A DNA stretch of 64,000 nt from CAVOAK01 sp965217615 (GCA_965217615.1 CBDCIT010000030.1:310001-374000), one strand, 5' to 3'. Numbered from the stretch's first letter, positions 54,505-64,000 are shown. The notes: a model not told the origin generated them from the letters alone. Translations and numbers: made by a program.

Positions 54505-56030
54505 TCAGGCGAGCCCCAGTTTCTCAGCAAGACCAATGCGTTGGAGCTTGCCTGTGGCGCCCTTCGGGATCTCGTCAAGAATGATGATCCGGCGCGGTAC
54601 CTTGAAGTTGGCAAGTCGCTCAGCCGCAAATTCCCGAATTTCCTGTTCGCCTACATCAGCGCCATCTTGCAATACGACCGCCGCGGCGACGTCCTCTCCT
54701 AGCGTGTCATGCGGCAGGGCGAAGGTCGCGACTTGGGCCACAGCGGGGTGGTCCATGATGACCTCATCGACTTCAAGCGGCGAGATCTTCTCGCCGCCCC
54801 GGTTGATAAGCTCCTTGAGTCGTCCGGTAATTGCGAGATATCCGTCGGCGTCGATAACTCCCTGATCGGCGGTCCTGAACCAGTCCTCGGTAAAGGCGTC
54901 GGCTGTCGCTTGCGGACTGTTCTCGTAGCCGTCGAACACGTTTTCACCGCGGATCACGACCTCGCCGATTTCGCCAAGCTCAAGAAGTTCGCCCCTGGAG
55001 TCCATTATTTCCACTTCCGGCCCTGCTGCCAGCCCGACGCTTCCCGCCTTACGCAGTTTCGGAGGCAGCGGGTTGCTCGCCATTTGATGGCTCGCTTCCG
55101 TCATGCCGTAGGACTCGATCACGGGCGCCTCGAGGGTTTCCTCAAGGTCCTTCATGACCTGTGGCGGCAGCGAAGCGGATGATGAGCGGATTAGGCGAAG
55201 CTGCGCGCGCGCAATGCTTTCTCGATTGCGTCCCGCACGCGCTAGGATCGTTTGATGCATGGTCGGTATCGCCGTGTACCAAGTGGGTTTCGCCTCGTCG
55301 AGCCAGGCGAAGAACCTGAGAGCGTTGAATCCGGGGCAACAGAAGACCGAACCGCCGGCCGCTACGGACGCAAGAACCGCCGCCATTAGCCCATGGATGT
55401 GGAAGAGCGGCATCACGTTGAGGCAACTGTCCGATGGCGAAAGGCCAATGGCTCGCACGATGTTTTGCGCCGACGCGGCCAGATTTACTTGGCAAAGGGG
55501 CACGATTTTTGGTCGCGAGGTCGTGCCGGAAGTATGCAAGACGAGCGCAACGTCGGCAGGCAACGCGCCGCTCGACGTGTCATTTGAGGCATCCGGAACA
55601 TCCGAGAAAGCGAATGTCCCCGCTGGATCATCGTCCGTCCAGGAAATCTCGATGACTCGGAGTCCCTGGGATTTGGCCACCGCGATCGCGGGCGAGGTGC
55701 TGGATTGTTCGACGACCAGGGCTTTGGCGCTGAGGTCGGTCAGGTAGAACTCGAACTCCGCCTCGCGATAGGACGGGTTTAGAGGCGCCGTTGTTGTCGC
55801 TGCCGCAATACTAAGAAAGGCGCTCGCCATCTCTGGTCCGTTCGGCAGTACGATTGCGACGCGATCATTGTGTTCGATGCCGAGTGCGCCAAGTGCCGCC
55901 GCCGTCACATGAGCTTGGCGCCGCAAACCCGCATAACTGAGCGCCGCCGGCCCGGAGCGACAAGTGCCGTGTCGTCGTCCTGGCCGATTTGAAGAAGTTC
56001 GCCAACGGTGCGTGGGGTCGTTGCTACCAT
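54505..56030 (-). pseudogene. acyl-CoA ligase (AMP-forming), apparent N-terminal frameshift
   Basis: About 508 residues. The true N-terminus starts near 56030 (MVATTPRTVGELLQIGQDDD) and is joined to the main frame after a lost base at about 55942-55955 (APGRPALSYAGLRR). The rest is a complete ANL enzyme: VALVLHTSGTTSRPKIVPLC (P-loop), VIESYGMTEASHQM, WFRTADQGVIDADGYLAITG and KELINRGGEKISPLEVDEVI, ending with GATGKLQRI, where the catalytic Lys lies. LFHIHGLMAAVLASVAAGG resembles oxalate/medium-chain acyl-CoA ligases. An alternative upstream start gives a longer frame with an unconvincing N-terminus. Confidence 0.85.
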
Positions 56031-56160
56031 CGGGTCGCGGATCAGGTTGGGCGACAATGTGCCGCGGTGGCACGAACATAACATCGCCAGATTGCGGCGT
56101 CACAGTTGGACGGCTACCAAGACCGGCCAGCGCGATAGCGCAAACGTGTGGCGCGTCGCC

Positions 56161-57149
56161 TCAACCGGTAAGTGCCATGCGGCCAGTATGCGGATAGCGT
56201 GGGTCGGTAAAGCCCGGCGTCGAGGGATGTCCTGAAGGCACTAGCCGATCAAGGAACGCCTTGTCCTCGGCAGTGAACTCGTGCTTGAGCGCGCCCACAT
56301 AGTCTTGCCACTGTTCAAACGTCCGAGGTCCGGCGACAACGCTCGTAACGACAGCGTTATTGAGTAGCCACAGAATTGCGTATTGCAAAGCCGTCATCCC
56401 ACGTTTCTCCGCATAGGCCTGGATCTGCTTGGCGATGACGATGGATTCTTCACGATACTCGGTTTCCATCGTGCGCTGGTCGCCACCGTGGGCCCGGCTG
56501 CCCTTGGGCGGCTTCTTGCCTGGTTCGTATTTGCCTGTAAGCACACCACGGGCGATGGAGAATACGGTACGACGGCAATTCCATAATGGTCGCAGGCCGG
56601 AAGCATGTCGGTCTCGGGCGTTCGGTTGAGCGCGTTGTATAGCGGCTGGCAGACGATCGGGCGCGGCACGCCCAGCGAGTCGGCAAGGCTGACAATCTCA
56701 CCGACTTGCCAGCCGCGATAATTGGAGAATCCCCAGTAGGTGACCTTGCCGGCGGCGATCGACTCTTCAAGGGGCGTCGTCTCATCGGGCATGTGAAGAT
56801 ACCAGATGTCCACATAGTCCGTTCCAAGCCGCTTATGGCTGTGGTCGATTTCGCGCAGCATCCACCTGCGGCTGAGCCCCTGCTGATACGAATCATCCCC
56901 GCCGACGCTTCCGGCCTTCGTCGCGAGCACCCATTTTTCACGGTGGCGCGCGATGAGGCGGCCGACAATGCGCTCGGACTCGCCCCGGCCATAGCTTTCT
57001 GCGGTATCTATGAAATTCACGCCGGTTTCGCGCGCCAATTCGACGATGCGTTCGGCCTCGCGTTCGCTTTCGGCGTCGTGAAACAGCATAGTTCCGACGC
57101 AGAGCGGTGATACCTTGAGGCCGCTTAGCCCAAGGTTGCGATTGTCCAT
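56161..57149 (-). pseudogene. aldo/keto reductase, apparent frameshift
   Basis: About 329 residues from ATG 57149 (MDNRNLGLSGLKVSPLCVGT). NADPH-dependent barrel: NFIDTAESYGRGESERIVGR (Asp and Tyr of the catalytic tetrad), WVLATKAGS (Lys), VDIWYLHMPDETTPLEES (His). At about 56548-56556 one base is missing, so VVPYSP continues in another frame as IARGVLTGKYEPGKKPPKGS. Downstream VVAGPRTFEQWQDYVGAL is in place. Substrate unknown. It may be intact if the indel is an error. Confidence 0.88.
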
Positions 57150-57303
57150 ACCGTTACCTCCTCGCTTGGTTGCGCGCATAGACCGCGAGCTGCGATCGAC
57201 ATGTTAGTCGGCGCGCGCCAAGTGTGAAAGTTGGGATAGATCACCGTCGGTGTAATACGAAAGTTGGTACTCTGGGAGTTCACCGCAAGTTTAGGGATTT
57301 GGC

Positions 57304-57741
57304 GTGACGCGTGATACTCGACAGTTGCCGCAGGTGGGCGTAGGTGTCGTCGTTTGGCGGGGCGACGAGGTTCTTCTCGTCAAACGCGGTAACGAACCAA
57401 GGGCCGGCCAGTGGAGCCTCCCCGGCGGAAGGCAACGGTTCGGTGAAACGGCACGCGAAGCGGCGCTACGTGAGGTGGCCGAGGAAACGGGGTTGGCCGT
57501 GACACTGACAAAGCTCCTCGACGTCGTCGATTCGATAACCTGCGGCGGCGCAGACCGCATCGAGTACCACTACACCCTGGTTGACTTCAGTGCCGAATGG
57601 CAGGCTGGCGAAGCCAGCGCCGGGGACGATGCGGCGGAGGTGTGCTGGGCATCCGTCGACCGATTGGACACGCTTGAAATGTGGGATGAGACGAAGCGTA
57701 TCATCCGCCTGTCGGCGGCGCAGCGAACCGCAGGGGAGTAG
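57304..57741 (+). CDS. Nudix hydrolase
   Basis: 145 residues from GTG 57304. The Nudix box GGRQRFGETAREAALREVAE continues ETGL, satisfying GX5EX7REUXEEXGU with all acidic metal ligands. It hydrolyses a nucleoside diphosphate linked to another moiety; GQWSLPGG resembles ADP-ribose/NADH-type pyrophosphatases. Overlaps the downstream end of the convergent M48 gene region at 57741/57759 with an 17-nt gap. Confidence 0.92.
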   Translation: MTRDTRQLPQVGVGVVVWRGDEVLLVKRGNEPRAGQWSLPGGRQRFGETAREAALREVAEETGLAVTLTKLLDVVDSITCGGADRIEYHYTLVDFSAEWQAGEASAGDDAAEVCWASVDRLDTLEMWDETKRIIRLSAAQRTAGE

Positions 57742-57758
57742 ACGCTTGTGACGACACC

Positions 57759-58853
57759 TCATTGCTTGAAATTTGGCACCAATGGTTGGCCATCGCTAAG
57801 CTTCGATGCGATCTCTTTGACCGCGTTTCGAAGGCCTACGAACCTTGTCGCAGTGGTGGGGTGAGAGGTCGCATGGCTCACGGCCTTGGGGTTAAGTGCG
57901 GCCACACGCCGCCAGAACTTCGGCGCGTCATCGATCGGATATCCGGCACGCGCCAAATAATAAAGCCCGACATAATCGGCCTCAGCCTCGAAGTCCTGTG
58001 AGTAAGCGCTGCCGGAAACCTTCGAGAACGTGCCCCCGGTGTTGACGCCGAGTCCTGCGAAGACGAGGTTGAGAAGCAGGCCCGGTACTGCGTTGGCGAG
58101 CTTTGCGGTCAAATGGTTCATGACGTTGTGGGCCAGCTCGTGACTCAACACGAGCGCGAGCTCCAGGTCGTCGCGGGCAAAGCGCATCATCGCGCGGGTG
58201 ACGACGACATTTTCACCGTCGGCGAAGGCGTTGATCGACTCGTTAGCCGCAAGTTGCATTGAATAGGCGCACACCGAAGTTGCCTCGACGACAACAGTGC
58301 GAGGCCGGTCTCCGCCGATCCTTAGGGCAATCTGCTTGCCTTTGGCTTCCTTGACGCGCTTCGTGAACTTAGGCATGGACTGCGTCTCGCGAGGCTGGTC
58401 CTGCCCGCCGACGGCGAGAATCTTGTCGCCGCGTTGCAGTCCTGCAGCGCCCGCCCCTGACCCCGGAGCGACACCGAGTACAGTGAGACCTTCGTCCAAT
58501 CCATAGAGCGTGCGGGCCGCTTCATGCAGATTCGGCCCCCATTCGCTTTCATTGACGACGTAATAGCCGTAACTCGGCCGAACCTTCTCTTCGCATAAGT
58601 CGGCCGCGGCGCTCGCCACGCGAAAGCCAATCTTGTGGAGGCGGAGTTGATCCTCGACGAGGGACTCGAGGACGATTTCTCGCTGCAACTTCAGCTCGGC
58701 CGCCGTATCGGCGGGATCGATCGGCGCCGTGCGAATGGTTGGCGCACATGCACCGGCGGCCAGCGCGCAAACTACGACAATCATCAGCCGCCGCGCAGCA
58801 AGTTCGCGCGCCTGCCCTGGTGCAATTTGTCGTCGACGCAGAGGAATAAGCAT
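57759..58853 (-). CDS. M48 metallopeptidase with PDZ domain, exported
   Basis: 364 residues. An N-terminal hydrophobic segment (RRLMIVVVCALAAGACAPT) resembles a lipoprotein signal with Cys near residue 36. A PDZ-like domain (VLGVAPGSGAGAAGLQRGDK, ILAVGG) precedes the zinc peptidase core with LSHELAHNVMNH (HEXXH) and DFEAEADYVGLYYLARAGY, the third ligand Glu. The domain order PDZ then M48 is typical of periplasmic chaperone-proteases of alphaproteobacteria. It is divergent from the methyltransferase gene. Confidence 0.9.
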   Translation of the reverse strand: MLIPLRRRQIAPGQARELAARRLMIVVVCALAAGACAPTIRTAPIDPADTAAELKLQREIVLESLVEDQLRLHKIGFRVASAAADLCEEKVRPSYGYYVVNESEWGPNLHEAARTLYGLDEGLTVLGVAPGSGAGAAGLQRGDKILAVGGQDQPRETQSMPKFTKRVKEAKGKQIALRIGGDRPRTVVVEATSVCAYSMQLAANESINAFADGENVVVTRAMMRFARDDLELALVLSHELAHNVMNHLTAKLANAVPGLLLNLVFAGLGVNTGGTFSKVSGSAYSQDFEAEADYVGLYYLARAGYPIDDAPKFWRRVAALNPKAVSHATSHPTTATRFVGLRNAVKEIASKLSDGQPLVPNFKQ

Positions 58854-58945
58854 GCCTGGACAATACCATCCGTGCGCAATAATCGACCAGGGTTTGCGCT
58901 CCGAGAGCTGCCGAGGCAGCGGAGATTATGGTAGTATTCAATATC

Positions 58946-59704
58946 ATGTGGACGGATGTCGTCGACCTCAACGATTTCTACGTGTCGAGCCTCGGCCAAA
59001 CCGCGCGGCGCATGATTCGACGCGGCGTTCGCACTCTTTGGCCCGATGTTCACGGAAAAGTCGTTGCCGGTATGGGCTATGCGACGCCGTTTCTCAGGCC
59101 ATTTCGCGACGAGGCCGAACGCGTCTTTGCGGTGATGCCGGCCGGGCAGGGCATTATGCACTGGCCTAGCGGCGAAGCGGGTCAAGTTGCCTTGGCTGAC
59201 GAGGCTGAGCTGCCACTCCCCGACCTTTCCGTCGACCGGCTACTTATGGTCCATGTTGTCGAAAGCAGCGAGCAACTTCGCGCGATGATGCGTGAGGCTT
59301 GGCGAGTTCTGAACGACAGCGGGCGCCTTCTCATTGTCGTTCCTAACCGACGCGGAATATGGGCGCGCTTGGACCGAACCCCATTCGGCCACGGTCACCC
59401 TTACAGCCGTGGGCAATTGGCCCGTCTCCTTCGCGAGTGCATGTTCACGCCGTTGCAGACAGCGCGCGCGCTCTATCTACCGCCAATCGATTGGAAAGTG
59501 ATGCTGACATCGGCCACCGCGGTAGAGAAAATCGGTAGCCGCTGGTTCGAGGGCTTTGCGGGCGTATTGCTGATTGAAGCCGGCAAACAGATCTATGCGG
59601 CGAGCCCGAGCAAGGTGATCGCCCAACGCCGGCGCCGGTTTGTCGTTTTGCCTGGCCGCGCGCCAGCCGCACGTGTGGCGCCAGACAAGCGTGCAGCTCA
59701 CTAA
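58946..59704 (+). CDS. SAM-dependent methyltransferase (type 11)
   Basis: 252 residues from ATG 58946, where the family usually starts (MWTDVVDLNDFYVSSLGQTA); ATG 58928 adds six residues. It has motif I GKVVAGMGYATPFLRPF (degenerate), then LPDLSVDRLLMVHVVESSEQ and AWRVLNDSGRLLIVVPNRRG. The C-terminal part contains hydrophobic helices. It is a common neighbour of glyoxalase-II genes in alphaproteobacteria; its substrate is not established. Confidence 0.85.
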   Translation: MWTDVVDLNDFYVSSLGQTARRMIRRGVRTLWPDVHGKVVAGMGYATPFLRPFRDEAERVFAVMPAGQGIMHWPSGEAGQVALADEAELPLPDLSVDRLLMVHVVESSEQLRAMMREAWRVLNDSGRLLIVVPNRRGIWARLDRTPFGHGHPYSRGQLARLLRECMFTPLQTARALYLPPIDWKVMLTSATAVEKIGSRWFEGFAGVLLIEAGKQIYAASPSKVIAQRRRRFVVLPGRAPAARVAPDKRAAH

Positions 59705-59729
59705 CGAGTGCAAATTCGCTACGACCACG

Positions 59730-60257
59730 CTACACATTTTCTTCTTGCACTTCCGCCATCGCTTCGAGGAACTCGACACTCTCGGCATCGATGACTTGGC
59801 TGGCGATTGCAAAGGAGAATCCTCGGCGCGCGAGCACGGCAAGATCTCTTTTGCGGTAATCGGACCGCCCTGAAATCCGCCACGGTCCAAGTCGACGCCG
59901 CCGCGCAACGATGGCAGCGGAAGTAATGTCGGGATCCCTCGCCTCACCATCTAGAGCCGAGAGCGCCTGCTCAATAGTCTCGCGCGCGACGCCTTTGCCA
60001 TACAGTCGAGCGCGGATTGCACGCAGGGACGTACCGCGACGGTGAAGACTTTGCGCCTGCGCCGTTGCGTAGGCTTCGTCGTCCAATAGGCCTGTCTCGC
60101 GGTAGCGGGCAATGATCTCGGAAACGATTTCAGCGCACGCCGCGACGTCGGTTTCATGTGTACGCGATGCGCGCTCCACGCGGCGCATCAGGACACGGCG
60201 CAGGTTCTCGGCTGACGAGGCGTAACGCTGGAGATAATAGAGGGCAGCGTTCCTCAA
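59730..60257 (-). CDS. recX: recombination regulator RecX
   Basis: 175 residues with the RecX helical repeats: ALYYLQRYASSAENLRRVLM, YRETGLLDDEAYATAQAQSL, GTSLRAIRARLYGKGVARET and KRDLAVLARRGFSFAIASQV. It inhibits RecA filament extension. The chosen start is TTG 60257; upstream in another frame a basic stretch (SPKKPQRSR) is typical of RecX N-termini, so the native protein may begin about 60330 with a one-base indel at 60257. Confidence 0.88.
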   Translation of the reverse strand: MRNAALYYLQRYASSAENLRRVLMRRVERASRTHETDVAACAEIVSEIIARYRETGLLDDEAYATAQAQSLHRRGTSLRAIRARLYGKGVARETIEQALSALDGEARDPDITSAAIVARRRRLGPWRISGRSDYRKRDLAVLARRGFSFAIASQVIDAESVEFLEAMAEVQEENV

Positions 60258-60699
60258 CGACTGCGCTGTGGCTTTTTCGGGCTACGTCGGCGGCCCTGCG
60301 TGCGATCGATTTCGTTTTTCGGGCTTTTCGCCATGCGCCTGCTTCCGGCATCCGCATTCGCAGAATACATCGTACGAAAATAGTCTCTGCCTGTGACCAC
60401 CGTCACTGCATCGGGACGGGGGTCGCGCAAAAATCGACCCAACCAGATCGATCCCGCATCGGCGGGAAGGTGTGGTGGCTGTGAGGTCGGTAGTCAACCT
60501 TGCCCCTCCTATTAGACATCGACCAACGGTGGTACGGCGGCGGCGTAGAATGCGTCGCCGCCGTTGTGTTTCCAGCACACACGGCGGAACGATTCGACCG
60601 CGGCTCAAGTTGACAGCTCGTGGTCGAATGCAGATACTCCGCGGTTTTCGCAGACCATTTGTTTATCTATTTATCTCCGCGACACGTGGGGGATAACCC

Positions 60700-61884
60700 A
60701 TGATTCCCGCTGTTATGCCGACCTATGCGAGGGTCGATATTGCCTTCAGCCACGGCGAAGGCGTCTATCTCTTCGACAAAGACGAAGGTCGGCGTTATCT
60801 CGATTTTTGCGCTGGCATCGCTGTCAATTCTCTTGGCCATGCCCATCCGCATCTTGTTAAGACGCTCACACAGCAGGCAGCCAAACTGTGGCATACATCA
60901 AATCTTTATCGGATTCCGGAGCAGGAACGGCTCGCGGAGCGGCTGGCTGACCATTCCTTCGCCAATACTGTGTTCTTTTGCAACTCAGGCGCCGAGGCAG
61001 TCGAGGGCGGCATCAAGCTCGTCCGCCGCTACCAAAGTGCGGGTGGAAATCCCGAGCGCTGGCGCATTATCACCTGCTCAGACTCGTTCCATGGCCGCAC
61101 GCTTGCAACGCTGGCGGCAGCCCAGAATCCGAAGCATCTCGACGGTTTTGGCCCAATGGCCGACGGTTTCGACCAGGTGCCGTTCGGTAACCACAATGAG
61201 TTGCGTGCAACGATAACCCATGAAACAGCGGCGATCCTCGTCGAGCCCGTGCAGGGTGAAGGTGGCATGCATACTCCAGACGGGCAGTATCTGCAGGGTC
61301 TGCGCGCGACTGCCGATGAGTTTGGATTGCTCTTGTTTCTCGATGAGGTCCAGTGCGGCATGGGCCGGACTGGAAAATTGTGGGCCTACGAATGGGGCGG
61401 CATCGAGCCCGACGTTATGGCGGCGGCGAAAGGTATTGGCGGCGGCTTCCCGATGGGCGCAGTGATGGCGACCGAAGACGCGGCACGAGGTATGACCGCC
61501 GGTCTACACGGCAGTACCTTCGGTGGCAACCAACTGGCGATGGCGGCAAGCCACGCGGTACTCGACGTCCTCTTGGGCGAAGGCTTCCTTGACCAAGTTG
61601 ATGCGCGCGCTCTCTCTCTCCAGACAAAGCTGGATGGATTGGTGGAGAACCATCCGAAAGTGTTTGAAGCGTGGCGCGGCATGGGCCTCATGCTGGGGCT
61701 CAAGTGCGTTGTGCCGAACGCAGACATGATGACGCGGCTCCGCGAAGCAGGACTGTTGACGGTGGTTGCAGCCGACAACGTTGTTCGCCTGCTGCCACCA
61801 CTGACGATCGAACATAGCCATGTTGATGAAGCAGTTGCCATTCTCGATCGTGTCGCTGGCGAATGGACCTCGGGCCGTGGCTGA
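60700..61884 (+). CDS. argD: acetylornithine aminotransferase
   Basis: 394 residues. Class III PLP aminotransferase: VFFCNSGAEAVEGGIKLVRR, DSFHGRTLATLAAAQNPKHL, LLLFLDEVQCGMGRTGKLWA and AAKGIGGGFPMGAVMATEDA (Lys in AAKGIGGGFP). It transfers the amino group from glutamate to N-acetylglutamate semialdehyde in arginine synthesis. It opens the arg operon; a 257-nt upstream gap probably holds the promoter. Confidence 0.95.
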   Translation: MIPAVMPTYARVDIAFSHGEGVYLFDKDEGRRYLDFCAGIAVNSLGHAHPHLVKTLTQQAAKLWHTSNLYRIPEQERLAERLADHSFANTVFFCNSGAEAVEGGIKLVRRYQSAGGNPERWRIITCSDSFHGRTLATLAAAQNPKHLDGFGPMADGFDQVPFGNHNELRATITHETAAILVEPVQGEGGMHTPDGQYLQGLRATADEFGLLLFLDEVQCGMGRTGKLWAYEWGGIEPDVMAAAKGIGGGFPMGAVMATEDAARGMTAGLHGSTFGGNQLAMAASHAVLDVLLGEGFLDQVDARALSLQTKLDGLVENHPKVFEAWRGMGLMLGLKCVVPNADMMTRLREAGLLTVVAADNVVRLLPPLTIEHSHVDEAVAILDRVAGEWTSGRG

Positions 61885-62779
61885 ACCAAGGCACTTCCTC
61901 GATATTGATCGGTTCGACCAGGCGACGTTGCGCGATATCCTAGAGCGCGGCGTGGCGTTCAAGGACGGTCTTAGCGATAGCCCGCGCCCGCTCGAAGGCA
62001 AGATGTTGGCGATGGTGTTCGAGAAACCTTCGACACGTACACGCGTCAGCTTCCATGTTGGCATGCGCCAGCTTGGTGGCGACGCCGTCGATCTCTCGGC
62101 CGATGACACGCAGCTCCGCCGGGGCGAAAGCATCGCCGATACGGCCCGCGTTCTTTCGCGCTATGTAGATGCCATCATGATCCGCACAAGCGCGCAGGAT
62201 AAGCTGGCTGAGTTCGCGGACCATGCGAGCGTGCCCGTTATCAACGGATTGACCGATCAAACGCATCCCTGCCAGGTGATGGCCGATGTGATGACGATCG
62301 AGGAACGGCGCGGGCCCATTGGCAGCCAGGTCGTCGCTTGGAGCGGCGATGGCAACAACGTGGCGACAAGTTGGATTCATGCCGCCGTCGCCTTCGGGTT
62401 CGAGCTTCGTCTCGCCTGCCCCGACACGTTGTCACCGCCGGCACACGTTTTGGCCTGGGCAAAGAAGTGTGGCGGTAGAATACACTTGACCGGGGATGCC
62501 GCCGAGGCAGCAGCGGGCGCGGACTGCGTTGTCACAGACGCGTGGCTCTCGATGGGCGACAAATCGCAAAGCCGGCACAATTTGCTGCGACCCTTTCAGG
62601 TCGATGACCGGCTGATGGCGTTCGCCAAACCCGACGCCGTGTTCATGCACTGCTTACCGGCCCATCGCGGCGAGGAAGTCACGGCAAGTGTGATCGATGG
62701 GCCGCAATCCGTCGTCTGGGATGAGGCAGAGAATCGTCTTCACGCCCAAAAGGGCATTCTTTCCTGGTGTCTTGCTTGA
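61877..62779 (+). CDS. argF: ornithine carbamoyltransferase
   Basis: 300 residues from GTG 61877, overlapping argD by 8 nt. Carbamoyl-phosphate motif FEKPSTRTRVSFHVGMRQLG; TDQTHPCQVMADVMTIEERR; MHCLPAHRGEEV with the catalytic Cys. Converts ornithine and carbamoyl phosphate to citrulline. Confidence 0.95.
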   Translation: MAEPRHFLDIDRFDQATLRDILERGVAFKDGLSDSPRPLEGKMLAMVFEKPSTRTRVSFHVGMRQLGGDAVDLSADDTQLRRGESIADTARVLSRYVDAIMIRTSAQDKLAEFADHASVPVINGLTDQTHPCQVMADVMTIEERRGPIGSQVVAWSGDGNNVATSWIHAAVAFGFELRLACPDTLSPPAHVLAWAKKCGGRIHLTGDAAEAAAGADCVVTDAWLSMGDKSQSRHNLLRPFQVDDRLMAFAKPDAVFMHCLPAHRGEEVTASVIDGPQSVVWDEAENRLHAQKGILSWCLA

Positions 62780-63681
62780 CCGTACCCGACGACGACCTGG
62801 TGCAACCATTTCAGATCGAAGCCTCGGCTTTGCATGGCAGGCTGGTGCGCCTTGGACCGACGGTCGACGAAATATTAAGGCGGCACGACTATTCGACGCC
62901 CGTAGCACGACTGCTGGGCGAATGCCTGGCATTGACCGCGGCGTTGGCGGCCGCGCTCAAATACGAAAGTGTGTTCTCGCTTCAGATTAAGGGCGATGGG
63001 CCAGTCAAGATGTTGGTCGCCGATGTGACGAGCGATGGCGGCCTGCGGGGGTATGCCAATGTCTTAGGCCCAGTGCCTGACGATGATGCTGTCGCAGCGG
63101 CGCCTGTTCCGCGCCTCATTGGTGCCGGCTACGTCGCTTTCACGGTAGATGCGGGCGATCCGACTCAGCACTACCAAGGCTTGGTCGAATTGCAAGGCCG
63201 CACAATCGCCGACTGCGTTCACCACTATTTTCAGCAGTCCCTGCAGTTTTCGGCGGCTGTGCTTGTCGGTGCTGGTCAGCAGAGGGCGGAAGGCTGGCGG
63301 GCCGGCGCCCTCATGCTGCAGCGCCAGCCGGAGGATGAGTTGAGCGCCGAGCGAGAAGCGATGGAGGACGCGTGGCGGCGTGCCCTGGCCTATATGGCGA
63401 CAGCAAGATCGGAGGATCTGCTCGCGCCTGAGCTTACGCCCGACGCCTTGCTCTACCGGCTGTTCCACGAGGATGGTGTTCGCGTTTACCGGCGCCAGCC
63501 TCTGAGTTTCGCCTGCCGTTGTTCGCGAGGGCGCGCCGCTTCGATCCTGGCCGCACTGCCGCCTGCCGAAATCGACGATCTGACGGTCGAGGGCCGAGTT
63601 GTCGTAACCTGCCAGTTCTGTAGTTGCAGTCAAGTGTTCGGCGAGACCGAACTGGCAAATCTGAAAGGAACCCAACCTTGA
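62776..63681 (+). CDS. hslO: Hsp33 redox-regulated chaperone
   Basis: 301 residues, starting at TTG 62776 overlapping the argF stop; GTG 62767 is an alternative. Domain order: substrate-binding N-domain (FQIEASALHGRLVRLGPTVD), linker, then the zinc-binding redox switch with FACRCSRGR (CxC) and VTCQFCSCSQVFG (CxxC). The chaperone is activated by oxidative unfolding. The argD-argF-hslO order is conserved in many alphaproteobacteria. Confidence 0.94.
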   Translation: MTVPDDDLVQPFQIEASALHGRLVRLGPTVDEILRRHDYSTPVARLLGECLALTAALAAALKYESVFSLQIKGDGPVKMLVADVTSDGGLRGYANVLGPVPDDDAVAAAPVPRLIGAGYVAFTVDAGDPTQHYQGLVELQGRTIADCVHHYFQQSLQFSAAVLVGAGQQRAEGWRAGALMLQRQPEDELSAEREAMEDAWRRALAYMATARSEDLLAPELTPDALLYRLFHEDGVRVYRRQPLSFACRCSRGRAASILAALPPAEIDDLTVEGRVVVTCQFCSCSQVFGETELANLKGTQP

Positions 63682-63704
63682 CGCGCGCTACGCGGGATCG
63701 ATTC

Positions 63705-64000
63705 ATGACGACAACGGGCGGAAACAGTGCGCGCAGGCCGATCCGTGGGCGCTGGTGCTTGGCCGCATTTTTCCTGTCCCTGGCGGTGGCAGCCTGCGAG
63801 ACGCCGGTCGAACAGCGCGCCTTATCCGAGATCACCTTCAGGCATTTGACGCCTATCTCGCTCAATGTGGCGGTGATCGACATTGTCGTTACCTTCCAGT
63901 CGACGCTGCGCCCTCCTAATGTCGAGTATGAATTTCCTGTGCCGCCGGCCACCGCCGCAAAGCGCTGGGCGGCTGAACGTCTGCAGGCTGTGGGTGCGTC
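63705..64000 (+). CDS. putative lipoprotein, N-terminal part
   Basis: 98 residues, truncated by the window edge. A basic N-terminus (RRPIRGRWCL) precedes a hydrophobic stretch FFLSLAVAAC, a lipobox with Cys near residue 31. The mature part contains FRHLTPISLNVAVIDIVVTF. The protein is found next to hslO in related genomes in my recollection, but the family is unnamed and the function unknown. Confidence 0.6.
   Translation, partial: MTTTGGNSARRPIRGRWCLAAFFLSLAVAACETPVEQRALSEITFRHLTPISLNVAVIDIVVTFQSTLRPPNVEYEFPVPPATAAKRWAAERLQAVGA

Overview
The window looks like chromosomal DNA of a moderately GC-rich alphaproteobacterium, most likely Rhodospirillales-like. The grounds are the argD-argF-hslO order with recX nearby at the right end, a Flp/Tad-type pilus gene set at the left end, and alphaproteobacterial-looking housekeeping genes. 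This placement is an inference from gene content, not a phylogenetic result.

Layout. (1) 1-6.3 kb: surface/pilus genes. These are a partial VWA (TadG-like) protein, two TadE-like minor pilins, a frameshifted sterol-desaturase-type hydroxylase, a creatininase-family protein, a secreted Gly/Asn-rich plus Ala/Glu-rich coiled-coil protein, a DUF6166-like protein, a Flp pilin and a lone CpaC-type N-domain protein. (2) 6.3-13.4 kb: nested mobile DNA (IS3 carrying an IS256, IS1380 and IS1182-like remnants, a group II intron remnant, IS5) surrounding an OmpA-like coiled-coil protein. (3) 13.3-33.9 kb: a decayed glycan and phosphonate region. Nearly every gene here is truncated, frameshifted, nonsense-mutated or split: asparagine synthase, CMP-nonulosonate synthetase, 2-hydroxyacid dehydrogenase, a CBS-fused nucleotide-sugar dehydrogenase, a GT28-like glycosyltransferase cut twice (IS21 and IS30), a sulfatase, a HEPD/methylphosphonate-synthase-like dioxygenase, a PhpC-like alcohol dehydrogenase cut by an IS1182-like element, a PhyH-like dioxygenase and a capsule-type protein. 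NeuB-like (16480-17466) and APS-kinase-like (30906-31436) genes remain open. (4) 33.9-52.5 kb: a largely intact, co-directional, tightly packed glycan operon. It has a WlbA/WlbC/WlbB-like trio (UDP-GlcNAc3NAcA route), a PseB-like dehydratase, an RmlD-like reductase, a NeuB with SAF domain, an SpsF-like cytidylyltransferase, a nonulosonate-associated methylase, glycosyltransferases and two asparagine-synthase-like proteins. It ends in a membrane glycosyltransferase split by an IS3-family element. (5) 52.5-64 kb: CysC, a ketopantoate-reductase-like enzyme, acyl-CoA ligase, aldo/keto reductase, Nudix, M48 protease, methyltransferase, RecX, ArgD, ArgF, Hsp33 and the start of a lipoprotein.

Functional reading: the centre of the window encodes synthesis of a surface glycan, probably containing diacetamido-uronic acid and a nonulosonic acid, possibly amidated and once possibly decorated with a phosphonate. 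IS activity has erased the left half. Many of the frameshifts are net single-base losses, several of them in homopolymer runs. Genuine decay and consensus-sequence error therefore both remain possible for the frameshifts. The IS insertions are direct structural evidence of decay; the in-frame stops are substitutions rather than indels. I saw no tRNA, rRNA or CRISPR array.
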